Below, piece by piece: positions 1-8,550 of a stretch of 35,000 nt of DNA. The number at the start of each line of letters is the position of its first letter. Positions within the stretch are counted from its first letter, which is position 1. Source of the stretch: Paulinella micropora (taxonomy: Eukaryota > Cercozoa > Imbricatea > Euglyphida > Paulinellidae). The DNA is taken from positions 1 through 35,000 of the forward strand of contig WBZZ01000697.1 in the NCBI GenBank assembly GCA_019918135.1, written 5' to 3'. The notes beneath the pieces are model-generated. The model was not told the DNA's origin. It searched no databases and saw nothing but the letters and a program-made list of their open reading frames with translations. The translations under genes and the position numbers were made by a program.

Positions 1-1
1 C

Positions 2-562
2 CTGGTCGAGCGTCAACGCAACCTTCGCGCAGTGATCAGGTGCGTGACTGGGTACGCCGTTTCTTTTCCCGATAAACCAAAGAGAGCGCTCCGCACTAAC
101 CTGGGAAAGGCGGTGACAATATATTGTATTAGAGCCTGGGCTTATCCGTTGGTAGACAACCTCTTGCCGGAGAGGGGCGTATGCTTGAACTACAGCTCGG
201 TTTGGGTAAGCAGGGAGATTCCCGAGCCCTTCTGGCTCAAGATGGAGCTGGAAGCATCAGACAAGCCGAGAAAAGAGGTTCCGCTCAGGACCGTCCTAAC
301 CTGCGGCGGGGCTTTGGTGCTGTTGGGCCTGGAATCAGCCGACCGGGACTTCCTGCCGCCGCGTGTGGATTACTCCAAGGCTAGCAAGCAACATGGACTA
401 TTTCGAAAACCTGTAACAAACCAACCCACGCAACAAGAGCGAAATCAAGCAGTTGTAAAACACCACCTCGCTGACGCACGTGCCAGAAACCACAGGGATG
501 ATAGGTTCCCACAAAGCGGAATGCTCCCCGCTGAGAATGTGAATGAAGACACCAGTATTTAA
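2..562 (+). CDS. 3' part of an unknown protein, open at the window's left edge
   Basis: The frame is open from base 2 to a TAA at 560-562 (186 codons plus the stop), so the true start lies outside the window. The GTG at 32 is only the first possible start inside it. The protein is soluble, without a membrane segment or a motif I recognise. The central part has a well-behaved codon pattern and reads like a folded domain, with hydrophobic patches such as LTCGGALVLLGLE. The last 60 residues are polar and rich in Gln, Arg, His and Asn, and look disordered. No overlapping reading frame competes convincingly, although two opposite-strand frames are open near 400-600. Coding status is likely; function is unknown. 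Confidence 0.55.
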   Translation: MVERQRNLRAVIRCVTGYAVSFPDKPKRALRTNLGKAVTIYCIRAWAYPLVDNLLPERGVCLNYSSVWVSREIPEPFWLKMELEASDKPRKEVPLRTVLTCGGALVLLGLESADRDFLPPRVDYSKASKQHGLFRKPVTNQPTQQERNQAVVKHHLADARARNHRDDRFPQSGMLPAENVNEDTSI

Positions 563-950
563 TGGTAAAGAAGGGGGCCGTCGTGAAAAAAATGAAAAAA
601 ACACACACGCACAGCTGCCGCAAGATATTGCAACAGTTGTTTGTTTTCGGAAAGAGAAAGTTGGAGACGCCGGAAGTTTGGCTTTAAAAAAAAATTTAAA
701 ACACAAAAAAAAACTGTACGGGGTGCTCAGAAGAGGAAATCGTGGTCGGTTCCCTTTCTTATGCAGGTGTGTCCAAAGATCAAGACCGCGCACGCTCTTG
801 GTAAGGGAAAAATGTAGGTGGGTGGGGAACAGTTCCCCGCCCCCTTAGCCAGGACGGAAAAAAAAGAAAGAGAGAAGAGAAGGCATCGACTGAACTTGGT
901 AGATTTTCCCAAAGGCCGAACTTTTTTTTGAAGATAAAAAGCGAGCGAGC
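563..950. other. Intergenic region, A-rich, with a short hairpin
   Basis: I see no credible gene here. The stretch holds A tracts (around 590-600 and 685-715), a GGTGGGGAAC-A-GTTCCCCGCC hairpin at about 821-842, and an A/G-rich run leading to the ATG at 951. The hairpin lies about 110 bases before the BTB gene and about 260 bases after the upstream stop, so it could belong to either transcript. Confidence 0.5.
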
Positions 951-1763
951 ATGGACGACGAAGGGCCACTCCAGCCGTGCAGCCCGTCGCGAGAGCCCGG
1001 CAACATCATCACGCTTGACGTCGGGGGTACTCTCTTCAAGACCCGGGCCGAAACCCTGCAGGCCCGCAGTTGCTTCTTCCGAGAGGTCTTGGCGCCGGTC
1101 GTGCGACCGGAGCCGCGCGAGGCGCTTTTTTTGGACTTGGACCCGGACGCCTTCAGCGTCATCTTGTCGTACTTCAGAACGGGCTGCCCACACGCCTTAC
1201 TACAGTCCCTGGCGTGCTACTACGTGCTGGAATGTACCAAGTACGCGGTGACTGCGCAGAACGTCTTGTACGAAACAGAGCACAAGAGTTCATACAACAC
1301 GTTCCGGGCCGAGAAAACCCCGGCGCTCAGCCAGGTGGCCTTTTGCCGCGAGTGCTGGACACCTCTCGGCTTTCCCGACGAATGGATTAACACGCACAAA
1401 TCGGTCGAGGAGAAAGGTGCGGATGGGGTTCTCAAGCACGTTAACATCCTAGGCTACTGCGTTTGTTGCAGAGCGAAAAATCCAAACGCCGAGCCAGCAT
1501 TTCATTGGAAGGGCTCAACCAGAAATGTCGCTGAACTGCCAGGCGCTGACTGGTCACACAAGCAAACTTTTTGTGTCTCGTTCGACCGCACCGCGACTCG
1601 TCTGGCGGGTGCTGTAGTCAGGCAGCTGCGGTACCTACAGGTGACGCCCTTCGATACCTTCCTCAGCTGGCCCCATAGGCGGAGGCCGTCGGCTCCCGGG
1701 CCGGCCCGTCCTTGTAAGTGCCCCCCGAAAAAAGCACTAGTGCTACCACTTGAGAGCGATTGA
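951..1763 (+). CDS. KCTD-type BTB/POZ domain protein with C-terminal cysteine pairs
   Basis: A 270-residue protein starting at the first ATG after an A-rich leader. Residues about 18-80 match the potassium-channel tetramerisation (T1) type of BTB domain: NIITLDVGGTLFKT, then a phenylalanine-rich helix, a FLDLDPDAF-like strand, and VILSYFRTG. In KCTD proteins this domain forms homo-oligomers and often binds cullin-3, so a role as a ubiquitin-ligase adaptor is plausible but inferred. Downstream, C132-x2-C135 and a CVCC cluster at 170-173 could bind one zinc ion. The tail is basic and proline-rich. Large DNA viruses of protists often carry BTB proteins. An ATTAAA lies about 50 bases after the stop. 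The reading frame is intact. Confidence 0.82.
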   Translation: MDDEGPLQPCSPSREPGNIITLDVGGTLFKTRAETLQARSCFFREVLAPVVRPEPREALFLDLDPDAFSVILSYFRTGCPHALLQSLACYYVLECTKYAVTAQNVLYETEHKSSYNTFRAEKTPALSQVAFCRECWTPLGFPDEWINTHKSVEEKGADGVLKHVNILGYCVCCRAKNPNAEPAFHWKGSTRNVAELPGADWSHKQTFCVSFDRTATRLAGAVVRQLRYLQVTPFDTFLSWPHRRRPSAPGPARPCKCPPKKALVLPLESD

Positions 1764-1979
1764 ACAAGATCGAAAAAGGTCGCACGTGCCAAAACAAATT
1801 TTCTTTTTTAATTAAAACCAAAAAAAGGATTGCTAACTGAAATTACTAGCAGGACGGCAAGCGCGGCTGCCGCCGCCTCTGCCGCCGCCCCTGCGAAATC
1901 GGCGGAAGGGGGGGGGGGGCCGGGACAGTCTGTCAAAACAGAGCTCAAGAGAACTTCGAGCAAACTATAAGACACAACA

Positions 1980-2639
1980 TTAGCCCCGCCAGCCGTTGAT
2001 GCCGTCCCACAGCAGGTCAATGTCACGCAAGTACCGCCGGGGCATCCAACACATTACCTCTTCTCTCATGAAATTTACATCCCCTTTCATGGCTAATAGC
2101 CTGCCCGCGTATTTGAACTTGGCGCTCGCTTTGGCCCACACGGCTTGCGCCACCGGGTTAGGGCCCTCCAGGGGCAGGTCCGCACATATTGGGTCTAGCT
2201 TCAACATGTCGATGACGGCCTCGTGCAGGAACGCTCTGGCCTTGATGGTAGGGTTCGTGAACTGCCCCTCGAAGATACGCCGCAACGTGAGGTAGTTGTG
2301 GGTCACTCGCTGGTCCACGGCTTCCTTGAGGGCAAAGTTTCGGACGGCATAACACCTGGTCTTGTGCTCTGCCTTCCAGTGCTGGAGCTGGCACATGCGG
2401 TCACAGTACAAGTGCAGCCTGCAGCGCCGGCACGCCTTGAGGGGTTGGGCGGCAGAGTCGGGGCGCTGGCACGTCGCGCACGCCAGGACGTTGAGCACCG
2501 GGTCCGGCTCGACAACGGGTGCACTGGGCGCCTGGACACTAGGTGCTGTCACTGCACTGGACGGCTCGGCAACAGTTGCACGGCCGTGGTCTGGCACTTG
2601 GGTAGACGCGACGTCTACTGCCTCGGTCTTGCCTGCCAT
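1980..2639 (-). CDS. MYND zinc-finger protein, single finger
   Basis: I take the ATG at 2639 (219 residues). The frame stays open upstream to 2999, but that part is translated G/C-tract DNA. After a low-complexity Ala/Pro/Val leader, residues 54-96 form a complete MYND finger: C54-x2-C57, C70-x2-C73, C79-x3-C83, H92-x3-C96. MYND fingers bind proline-rich peptides and recruit partner proteins. No SET domain is present, so this is not a methyltransferase. The C-terminal 120 residues are helical, with a motif FLHEAVIDMLKLDP that recurs as LLLEAVLDLVRLNP in the two-finger protein at 9167-10315. The two genes are therefore paralogs. It converges on the BTB gene; the 216-base gap between them holds a G12CC tract. 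Confidence 0.82.
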   Translation of the reverse strand: MAGKTEAVDVASTQVPDHGRATVAEPSSAVTAPSVQAPSAPVVEPDPVLNVLACATCQRPDSAAQPLKACRRCRLHLYCDRMCQLQHWKAEHKTRCYAVRNFALKEAVDQRVTHNYLTLRRIFEGQFTNPTIKARAFLHEAVIDMLKLDPICADLPLEGPNPVAQAVWAKASAKFKYAGRLLAMKGDVNFMREEVMCWMPRRYLRDIDLLWDGINGWRG

Positions 2640-3193
2640 TTTTAGCCAAAAGAAAAAAGTACACAAAACTTGCAATTCTACAATGTGTGCTTGCCCCCCC
2701 CCTCTCCCACAAAGATAAAAAAAGAAACACAGGGGGGGGGCCGGCGCAGCGTATGGAGGTGGGGGCAGGGGGCCACACATCTCTCCTCCGTCGGGGTGGA
2801 GAGGGGAGGGGGTGTGTTTCCCCTGCGAATTTGGCACAGGTGGCGAGGGCAACACACTTGTTGGCACAGCCAGGGCCCCTCCCATGCTTTTTCGAGTGGC
2901 AGATGACAGGCCCAAAGATTGCGCAAAGAAAAAGACTAACAAAAACTGGCCCCCACCCATCCATTTGATGTGGTGGGGGGCCAGTTCTTTTTTGCGCAAA
3001 AAATATGGAAACTGCGCCTTGATCCTAAAAACCTCGGCTGATCGAAGGTCGGCGGTGGGGGGGAGGTGTGGTCAAGAAACAACCTAGAATCTGATCATTT
3101 GTTTGCAAATTTTATTTTTGTTACAGGCGCAGGCTGCCCCCCGCCCCAACCTCTTAGAATTGTCGCCGACAGCAAAAATTCTCAAAGCTTTGC
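2640..3193. other. Divergent intergenic region with G/C tracts and a strong hairpin
   Basis: No gene is supported. It separates the MYND gene (-) from the mucin-like gene (+) and so should hold both promoters. Contents: a C9 tract near 2693, a G9CC tract near 2731, a stretch at 2812-2850 that weakly resembles 10781-10820, and a hairpin at 2944-2986. No TATA-like motif stands out. Confidence 0.5.
2944..2986. promoter_or_regulatory. Stem-loop, 14-15 bp arms, in a divergent promoter region
   Basis: The arms are 2944-2957 and 2972-2986 (AACTGGCCCCC-ACC against GGT-GGGGGGCCAGTT), with one unpaired base and a 14-base loop. TTGCGCAAA-like sequences flank both sides at about 2920 and 2992, so the symmetry extends outward. 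It sits between two divergently transcribed genes, where a 3'-end hairpin would not be expected. It may be a regulatory site or belong to an unseen short transcript. Confidence 0.55.
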
Positions 3194-4300
3194 ATGTCCC
3201 TGTTCGGCCCGGCGGCCTTCACTTGCGTGCCTCCCAACGCTTGGACCGGCCGTTCCGATTACTACGATAGCCTAGCCAATGCAGACGTGTACGAAGTCCG
3301 GGCACTGCGCTTTGATACTGATCAACAGAGGTTCCGGTACACAACCGCATATTCCGCGCTGGAGCAAATTTATTTCGAAATCGAGGAAATCGTGCCTTCG
3401 CAAGGAAGCCATTGTCACGAATATTTATGTACATCTACGACACCGACCTACATAGATGACTTTGTGATCCAAGCCTCGGACGCCTGCGGAAACCCGGCGG
3501 GCAGTTTTGAGGAAGGCTATGTATACTGCGGCGGATACTACGACAACGGCTACTATGGGGATAGAGCCTTACACGGTTGTTGCCAGTCATCTTGTTTGGG
3601 CAGTACGGACCAGTTTGCTCTGTGTCCCCAGGTGCGTGTTCGTTGGAATGCGCCCGATACTGCCAAAGCCGAGGTATTCCTCGTTGCAAAAGTGGGAACG
3701 CGCGCCGAAGACGTATCAAACGGGCGCATTGTGCGTGTTGATCGACCAAAGTACATGACTGATGTGTTAGTTTTGCAGCCGAGACTGTCTGCCAATTACA
3801 CCTGTTTTGAGAGCGCGAGCCCCACGCCTTCGCCAAGTCCAGCCGCTTTTAATCCAACGAGCTCTACAACATCTTCGGACAGCACTAGCCCGACGCGCTC
3901 TGTCAGCTTCTCGAACAGTGACAGCTCGAGTGGCTCCATGACAGTATCTGGCAGCCCGAGTGCAAGTGGCTCCGCAACGTCATCCAGCAGTGCCAGCCCA
4001 ACTGGCTCCGCGACGGTATCTGGCAGCATGAGTAAAAGTGGCTCCGCGACAGCATCTGGCAGCGCGAGTGAAAGTGGCTCAGCGACAGCATCTGGCAGCA
4101 CTAGCCCAACCGCCTCCGCGACGGTATCTGGCAGCGCGAGTGAAAGCGGCTCCGCGACAGTATCTGGCAGCACTAGCCCAACCGCCTCCACGACGGTATC
4201 TGCACTACCAGTCCCACTGGTTCCGCGACAGTATCTGGCAGCACTAGCCCAACAGCCTCCGCGACAGTATCTAGCAGCGCGAGTTCGACTAACTCTGTGA
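3194..4300 (+). CDS. Mucin-like surface protein: Cys-rich head plus Ser/Thr repeat stalk (N-terminal part)
   Basis: ATG 3194 is the first start after an in-frame TAG at 3155. Residues 1-205 form a tyrosine- and cysteine-rich head with no obvious signal peptide, which is odd for a protein whose other half carries a membrane anchor. A missed 5' exon is possible. From about residue 210 a Ser/Thr/Pro/Gly stalk begins. From about 3950 it is built of 12-residue (36-bp) units of the type SGSASESGSATA / SGSTSPTASATV, typical of O-glycosylated stalks. Near 4200 the repeat leaves frame, and the last 34 residues of this frame are out-of-frame repeat. The natural continuation is in the frame that ends at 4896. 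Likely role: virion or infected-cell surface glycoprotein. Confidence 0.7.
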   Translation: MSLFGPAAFTCVPPNAWTGRSDYYDSLANADVYEVRALRFDTDQQRFRYTTAYSALEQIYFEIEEIVPSQGSHCHEYLCTSTTPTYIDDFVIQASDACGNPAGSFEEGYVYCGGYYDNGYYGDRALHGCCQSSCLGSTDQFALCPQVRVRWNAPDTAKAEVFLVAKVGTRAEDVSNGRIVRVDRPKYMTDVLVLQPRLSANYTCFESASPTPSPSPAAFNPTSSTTSSDSTSPTRSVSFSNSDSSSGSMTVSGSPSASGSATSSSSASPTGSATVSGSMSKSGSATASGSASESGSATASGSTSPTASATVSGSASESGSATVSGSTSPTASTTVSALPVPLVPRQYLAALAQQPPRQYLAARVRLTL

Positions 4301-4365
4301 CAGTTTCCGGCACTCCCAGCCCGACGACCTCTGCGACACTTTCAGGCAGTACCAGCTCGACTGGC
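3950..4365 (+). repeat. 36-bp tandem repeats coding Ser/Thr-rich stalk
   Basis: About ten degenerate units of TATCTGGCAGC-(A/G)C-(T/G)AG... translate to 12-residue Ser/Thr/Ala/Gly blocks. Around 4200-4206 a unit lacks four bases relative to its neighbours (TATCTG followed directly by CACTACC), which changes the reading frame. Such arrays change length by slippage or unequal recombination. Confidence 0.75.
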
Positions 4366-4896
4366 AGCGCCATGCAGACCGATCTGGACTCTTCTTCCAC
4401 GACAGAGCTAGTAAGACCTCGGGCGACCCCAGCGTGCATGTCGGCTTGTGTTTCCGCGTGTGTGGCGGCAGCAAACGCTGGCAATTGCAATGTGCCTAGC
4501 CCAGCTGTGCACGCTGCCACAGTCCAGCCCAGCTTGGGGGAGCCCCCCAAAGCAGGCATCACACCGAACAGGGGGTTGGTGGCTAGCACGAGTGTGACAA
4601 AAATTGCTGCGGCATCTGACACAGCTGTAGACACGGTGGCACCATTACAGAGGCTGTGCTTCTATTCATTGCTAGCCATTCCAACATGCACAATTATGCT
4701 TTTGGTACTCGTTTGTTATCGCTGGTACTACTACCAAAGGAATACAAGAAACGACTTGTCCTTGGATGTAGATGCTATTGCAAACGAAGAGCAAGCACTA
4801 GCACGCCCGCGCCAGACAGCTGGTTTGTCCCCGCAAGAGGCTGCCGCCGGATTGCGCCGCCTCGGGCTCATCTTACAGACAGTGCCCGAAATGTAA
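4207..4896 (+). CDS. Mucin-like surface protein, C-terminal part with membrane anchor (shifted frame)
   Basis: This frame carries on the Ser/Thr stalk of the preceding entry after the four-base gap near 4200. It has no start of its own that makes sense; the first in-frame ATG codons fall inside the stalk. It then has a short Cys-rich block (ACMSACVSACVAAANAGNC), a juxtamembrane region, a hydrophobic span of about 22 residues (FYSLLAIPTCTIMLLVLVCY), then aromatic and basic residues (RWYYYQRN) and an acidic cytoplasmic tail of about 60 residues. Together the two parts describe a type I membrane protein with head, stalk, anchor and tail. AATAAA follows the stop at 4898-4903. Confidence 0.65.
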   Translation, partial: TSPTGSATVSGSTSPTASATVSSSASSTNSVTVSGTPSPTTSATLSGSTSSTGSAMQTDLDSSSTTELVRPRATPACMSACVSACVAAANAGNCNVPSPAVHAATVQPSLGEPPKAGITPNRGLVASTSVTKIAAASDTAVDTVAPLQRLCFYSLLAIPTCTIMLLVLVCYRWYYYQRNTRNDLSLDVDAIANEEQALARPRQTAGLSPQEAAAGLRRLGLILQTVPEM

Positions 4897-5462
4897 TAAT
4901 AAAAAAAGAAACGTGGATTTATTGGACTAATACACGGTGGTTGCAGTTGCTCATTTACTCTTTTTTTTCTTTTGTTGTTGCTGAGGAAGACAGGGAAGAG
5001 GAGAAGGAGAGAGGAGAGAGGGGGGATGGGCAGCCTGCCGGGGAGGTTGGCTACCGGGGGAAGGGGAGGCAAGGCCGCGGGGGCTGCGCGGGGGGGGGGC
5101 CGCGTGCCCCGCTGGTCTCTTCGACTCAAGGGTGTCACACCCTCCGGGGGGGGGGGGAGGGAATAATTGTGTTCACGAAGAAAAAAACTGATTTAATGAA
5201 GCCAGACGAAATCTTTTGCTGGTCTCTTGCAAAACCCCTTTGACAACAATCGCCTATTGTCAGTGCAATCAGCGCACTGTTTTGGCGCACGGAAATCCGG
5301 CGTGCGCCTGTAAAACACACACACACAGACACACACACAGAAGGAGGCACGGTGGGCTTCAAAATGCTGATGCTGCAAAAAAAAGGTAACAGGCCTTTGG
5401 ATAAAAATGAGCATGAATATCCAAAAAAACTTACCTCCTGAACATCCCAGTTGTTCTGGTTC
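4897..5462. other. Intergenic region between convergent genes, low complexity
   Basis: No gene is supported. It contains a polyadenylation signal at 4898, purine-rich DNA at 4990-5060, G9CC and G10 tracts at about 5092 and 5149, a CA dinucleotide run at 5311-5340, and an inverted pair TTTGGATA / TATCCAAA at about 5396-5425 downstream of the minus-strand gene. A minus-strand frame over 5135-5497 overlaps the next gene's 3' end and mostly translates these simple repeats. Confidence 0.45.
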
Positions 5463-6231
5463 TTACTCATTGTTATCCAAAGGGTACTTTTCCACACGTT
5501 CGACCGACAGTCGGGACCTCTTGGAAGAAGATCCCTGCGTCTGCCGCTCCTCTCCCTTTCGCTTTTGTACTTCCTTGTACTTTTTTTTCAAGGCTCTCCA
5601 GTTCTTGATGCCAGCAATTTGGCAGACACGCCTGCGCTCCGCTTTCAACAAATGCTTGGTCGCACGTCTGATCTTTTTCTCGTCCTCGTTTGCCAGTGTC
5701 AGTGTCAGAGCCACTACCTTTTCTTGCCACTCACCCACAGTGAGGCTCTTGCCTGACTCCGCCTCCGAGCCAGCCTCCGTAGTACAAATCAGCCACTGGT
5801 CGAACTCACCGCGAGGCACAATCCGCATATTTACGATACCATACGCTTTGAGCCGTCCCGCATCCCTGTGCCCCTTGTTCTTACAATTCACATACCGGCA
5901 CAGGCCCCCTCGACAGACTCCTGTGGGGTCGCAGTCGTGTCCTAGCTCAGATTTGCTGCACGGGCAGTATACGCAGTAGTTGACGCGCCCGTCTTTCTTG
6001 TGAGCACCCCTGCCAGCGCCTAGGCCCGTGCGCGGGGGAAACACCTCGATATCGTTTTGGCGCAGAGCGCTGTGGGGGATATTTTCGGCCCTTCAAAGTA
6101 GGTTGTTTCAGCTCCCTTAAGTACCCGTCATACGCCGAGATAAAGTCTTCCCACAGAGTAAGGCGTCCTTTATCTGGGATCACCCCGTGCTCCTTTGACC
6201 CTTCGTGCAGGAACCGCGCCAGCAAGTTCAT
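5463..6231 (-). CDS. Helicase gene, C-terminal part: D5 C-terminal-like region plus Cys-rich, Lys-rich tail (frame-broken)
   Basis: Two open frames continue the helicase gene at 6228-7784. The first starts at an ATG overlapping the helicase stop (ATGA, 6228-6231). It begins NLLARFLHEG and reads like the helical region that follows the ATPase core in D5 helicases. Near 6060, at a CCCCC run, coding sense passes to the frame ending at 5463, which is the same frame as the helicase core. That part has C24-x2-C27-x-C29 ... C38, C44, C49, C54, H59 (numbered from the ATG at 6044), a plausible zinc ribbon. A long Lys/Arg/Glu-rich helical tail follows, likely DNA-binding. The two frame changes cancel out. 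That fits one original reading frame of about 770 codons with two single-base indels better than two separate genes. Confidence 0.6.
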
Positions 6232-7784
6232 GCGGCTCTCAGTATATTTTGATTATGTCTCAGAGCGGGCGGTGCCATATCTCGCCAGAAGTCTGCGCTG
6301 GGCTTGTCTTTCACGGTCGCGCGGTAGCGAGCAATGCAGCGGAGCAGAATGTATGGCAGCTCGTTTTGGACAATGAGCTTCTTCAGGCCGGAATCTACTC
6401 TGGCCGGAGTGTTTTCCCAACAGAACACCGCAAGCCGTCGTTTCCACTGCTCTTGTTCATTGTTATAATTCAAGATAGTGCTGCCAGCCATAATGAGAGG
6501 AGATGAGCAACATGGATCCATCGCGACGGTCTTGCGCTTGCACGGGATGGGCACGTTTTCTCCCGATATCATGCTCTGCATTGTAGCTTGGTCTAGCAAG
6601 CCAGTAAAGCTTCGCGGTAGTGCCAGGCACATGATAAGCTCTTTCTGGTATAGGCTTTGCAAATCCAATTTCTCTGCTGTTGTTGTGTTCAAGACCGCGA
6701 CCTTTTCGCGGGGTTTCATTTTCTTGATTATGCCGAGAACCGTGCCCTTACCCCTACCGCCATCGCCAAGCAGAAAAGGCATCACTTGCCAATTGTCGAA
6801 TGACCCGACGGGATACATTAGTCGACCCACCAGCACTTCGAACACGTGGCACATTTCTGGGCTGAGTTGCAGTTTGAGTATCTCTGCCCAGGAGGGAGTA
6901 AGCCACTCGTCACCGTGATTGTCGGCCTCTGCCAACTTTGCAAAATCTATGTCAAAGTCATAAAAGTGATCGGGAAACGGGGCCTGCTCACCTCTTTCTC
7001 TGAAATCGTTCCAAGTTCTGTATTCCAGGGTCTTGATATTGAGAGAACAGTTTCTGAAACTGATCCAGTCGCTATTCGTGGAGGCAGGGTTCATGCACGC
7101 GAAGAACGGGTGTTCTAAGTGCGCCAGGTTCCTAGTGCCATAGGATTTCTTAATATCTTCGATCGTGGGCAGGCAGCTGTCAGCGTAAAACTCGGCATCC
7201 AGCCCCGTCGAACAGGAGATGTACGATCGGATGTCTGCCAACCTTGCAGGCGTCGTCAGGGCCTGAGGGCCGTCCAGGGCGCCCGTGATTGCCAACTTTG
7301 GCAGTTCCTCGATCCTCAACTCGGCGCCTGGACGCAGGTAGTTGCAGAAAAGCCTGGCACCGCGAGCTGCCACGCCGCCAATGTAGGCTATCTTTTCCGC
7401 TGGCAGGAAATCACTGAACGAGATATTCACCAATCCAGGCATCATGACATAGTTGCGAGGGTGGTCCACGCCGCCCCAACCGCGCGGCACAATGTGATCC
7501 ACGTGCCACTCAGGCGCGCCGGGCATAAAGTAAGGCGCTAGGCGCGCTTGCCATTTATTGGCTAAGATCCACTTTCGCGCCTGCGACGTGCTTACCAAAC
7601 GTCTCTCGTTGGCCAAGGGCACTATCGTGCCCAGATAAATCGGGCGCAGACCTTGCAGGTGCGGATTGTTGGCTTTGGCTGCAATGACTTTTAGCCTGGC
7701 TTGCAGTCTTCGCAACGTCTCCTTAGAATCCGCCAAGGCTAAGACCTTATCTTCCTCAAGGTTGCTGCTCATTTCTTGTTTCAT
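6228..7784 (-). CDS. HNH-domain / superfamily-3 (D5-like) helicase fusion
   Basis: A 518-residue frame starting at the outermost ATG. Residues 94-120 hold HVDHI-x-P, a GG pair, N111 and N120, the arrangement of a McrA-type HNH nuclease. Residues 310-460 form an SF3 helicase core: Walker A GDGGRGKGT (340-348), a Walker B-like strand LIMCLALP (383-390), a B' motif MISGENVPIPCKRKT (about 405-419), a sensor strand ending in N439, and an arginine pair at 449-450. D5-family helicases unwind DNA at viral replication forks and usually carry a primase domain N-terminally. Here an HNH-like domain occupies that position. The Walker B acid is not obvious. The gene diverges from the two-finger MYND gene, with an 819-base gap between them. 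Confidence 0.8.
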   Translation of the reverse strand: MKQEMSSNLEEDKVLALADSKETLRRLQARLKVIAAKANNPHLQGLRPIYLGTIVPLANERRLVSTSQARKWILANKWQARLAPYFMPGAPEWHVDHIVPRGWGGVDHPRNYVMMPGLVNISFSDFLPAEKIAYIGGVAARGARLFCNYLRPGAELRIEELPKLAITGALDGPQALTTPARLADIRSYISCSTGLDAEFYADSCLPTIEDIKKSYGTRNLAHLEHPFFACMNPASTNSDWISFRNCSLNIKTLEYRTWNDFRERGEQAPFPDHFYDFDIDFAKLAEADNHGDEWLTPSWAEILKLQLSPEMCHVFEVLVGRLMYPVGSFDNWQVMPFLLGDGGRGKGTVLGIIKKMKPREKVAVLNTTTAEKLDLQSLYQKELIMCLALPRSFTGLLDQATMQSMISGENVPIPCKRKTVAMDPCCSSPLIMAGSTILNYNNEQEQWKRRLAVFCWENTPARVDSGLKKLIVQNELPYILLRCIARYRATVKDKPSADFWRDMAPPALRHNQNILRAA

Positions 7785-8131
7785 CTTTGTGCTTCAGTAG
7801 ACCCTTTTCTTTCTTGGTATCTATTAAGAGGAGAGTAGAGGGTATAAAGAGGGGAGAGAGGGGTCAGGGGGGAAGAGGGGGAGGTATGTAAAGGAAGCGG
7901 GAGGGGGGGGGAGGAAGAAAGAGGCAAGGGACTAGGGGGGCAGGGGTCGGCCCGGACCCCCGGGCCCCGCCTCTCCTTTCCCTCCCCCGCCCCCTTCCCT
8001 CCCCCCGTTGGAAGCGGCCCTGCCCTCCCTTTCCTCTTCTAGTCCAGTCCGCCTCCAAACAGGGCTTGTTTTTTTGCTTAAAAAAAAATCCTTGGGCAGG
8101 CTGCTCGTCGAGCGGGTCACAATCCCCCATA

Positions 8132-8168
8132 AATACTACAAACTTTTCTAATTTTTTTTTGTAGTATT
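8132..8168. repeat. Perfect 11-bp stem-loop in AT-rich DNA
   Basis: AATACTACAAA (8132-8142) pairs with TTTGTAGTATT (8158-8168) around a 15-base loop rich in T. It is one of three palindromes in this intergenic region. Confidence 0.6.
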
Positions 8169-8498
8169 TTGTTTTAGAATTAATATTTATCAATAGGCCG
8201 TATTCTATTCCGTTGCCAATAAAGTTCATCCGCGGGCCCGCGGAGTTTTCCATTTTCACTATTTCTTCACCCCAGAGGGCCCCCATAAAAAGTTTTATTC
8301 TATTTATGCCCGGCCCGCGCGGAAAAAATGGCAATGGCCACTTTCTACCTATCGACAAGAAATTAAAAAAACAAAGGCCCGTACCAGAAGATTATTTTTT
8401 CGTGGTTTTCAAAAGAAAATCCTTTTTAATGGTATACCTTCAACTCACCTATCTGTGTCCGAGCGTGGCCCCGTGCAGGCCGGGAGACGGCGGCTATG

Positions 8499-8550
8499 TT
8501 TGAGATACAGAACTTGAACCTTCTCAAAAAAAACACATCTGTATCTCAAA
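8499..8550. promoter_or_regulatory. Perfect 12-bp stem-loop upstream of the two-finger MYND gene
   Basis: TTTGAGATACAG (8499-8510) and CTGTATCTCAAA (8539-8550) are perfect inverted copies around a 28-base A-rich loop, ending 53 bases before the ATG at 8604. It could be the 3'-end hairpin of a short transcript from the left, or a promoter element. Confidence 0.6.

Noticed and set aside
3100..3130. Splice-acceptor-like TTTTATTTTTGTTACAG before the mucin gene, which could bring in a signal-peptide exon
   Set aside because: Joining here puts an in-frame TAG (3155) before the head domain, and no donor with a signal peptide was found.
5135..5497. 120-codon minus-strand frame
   Set aside because: Built from CA repeats and G/C tracts and overlaps the 3' end of the helicase gene's tail.
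7864..8358. 164-codon minus-strand frame
   Set aside because: More than half translates purine/G tracts and poly-T; upstream part overlaps palindromes; no recognisable protein character.
8213..8503. 96-codon plus-strand frame ending inside the 8499-8550 hairpin
   Set aside because: AT-rich region with palindromes, no motif, no clear codon bias; the hairpin at its stop is suggestive but not enough.
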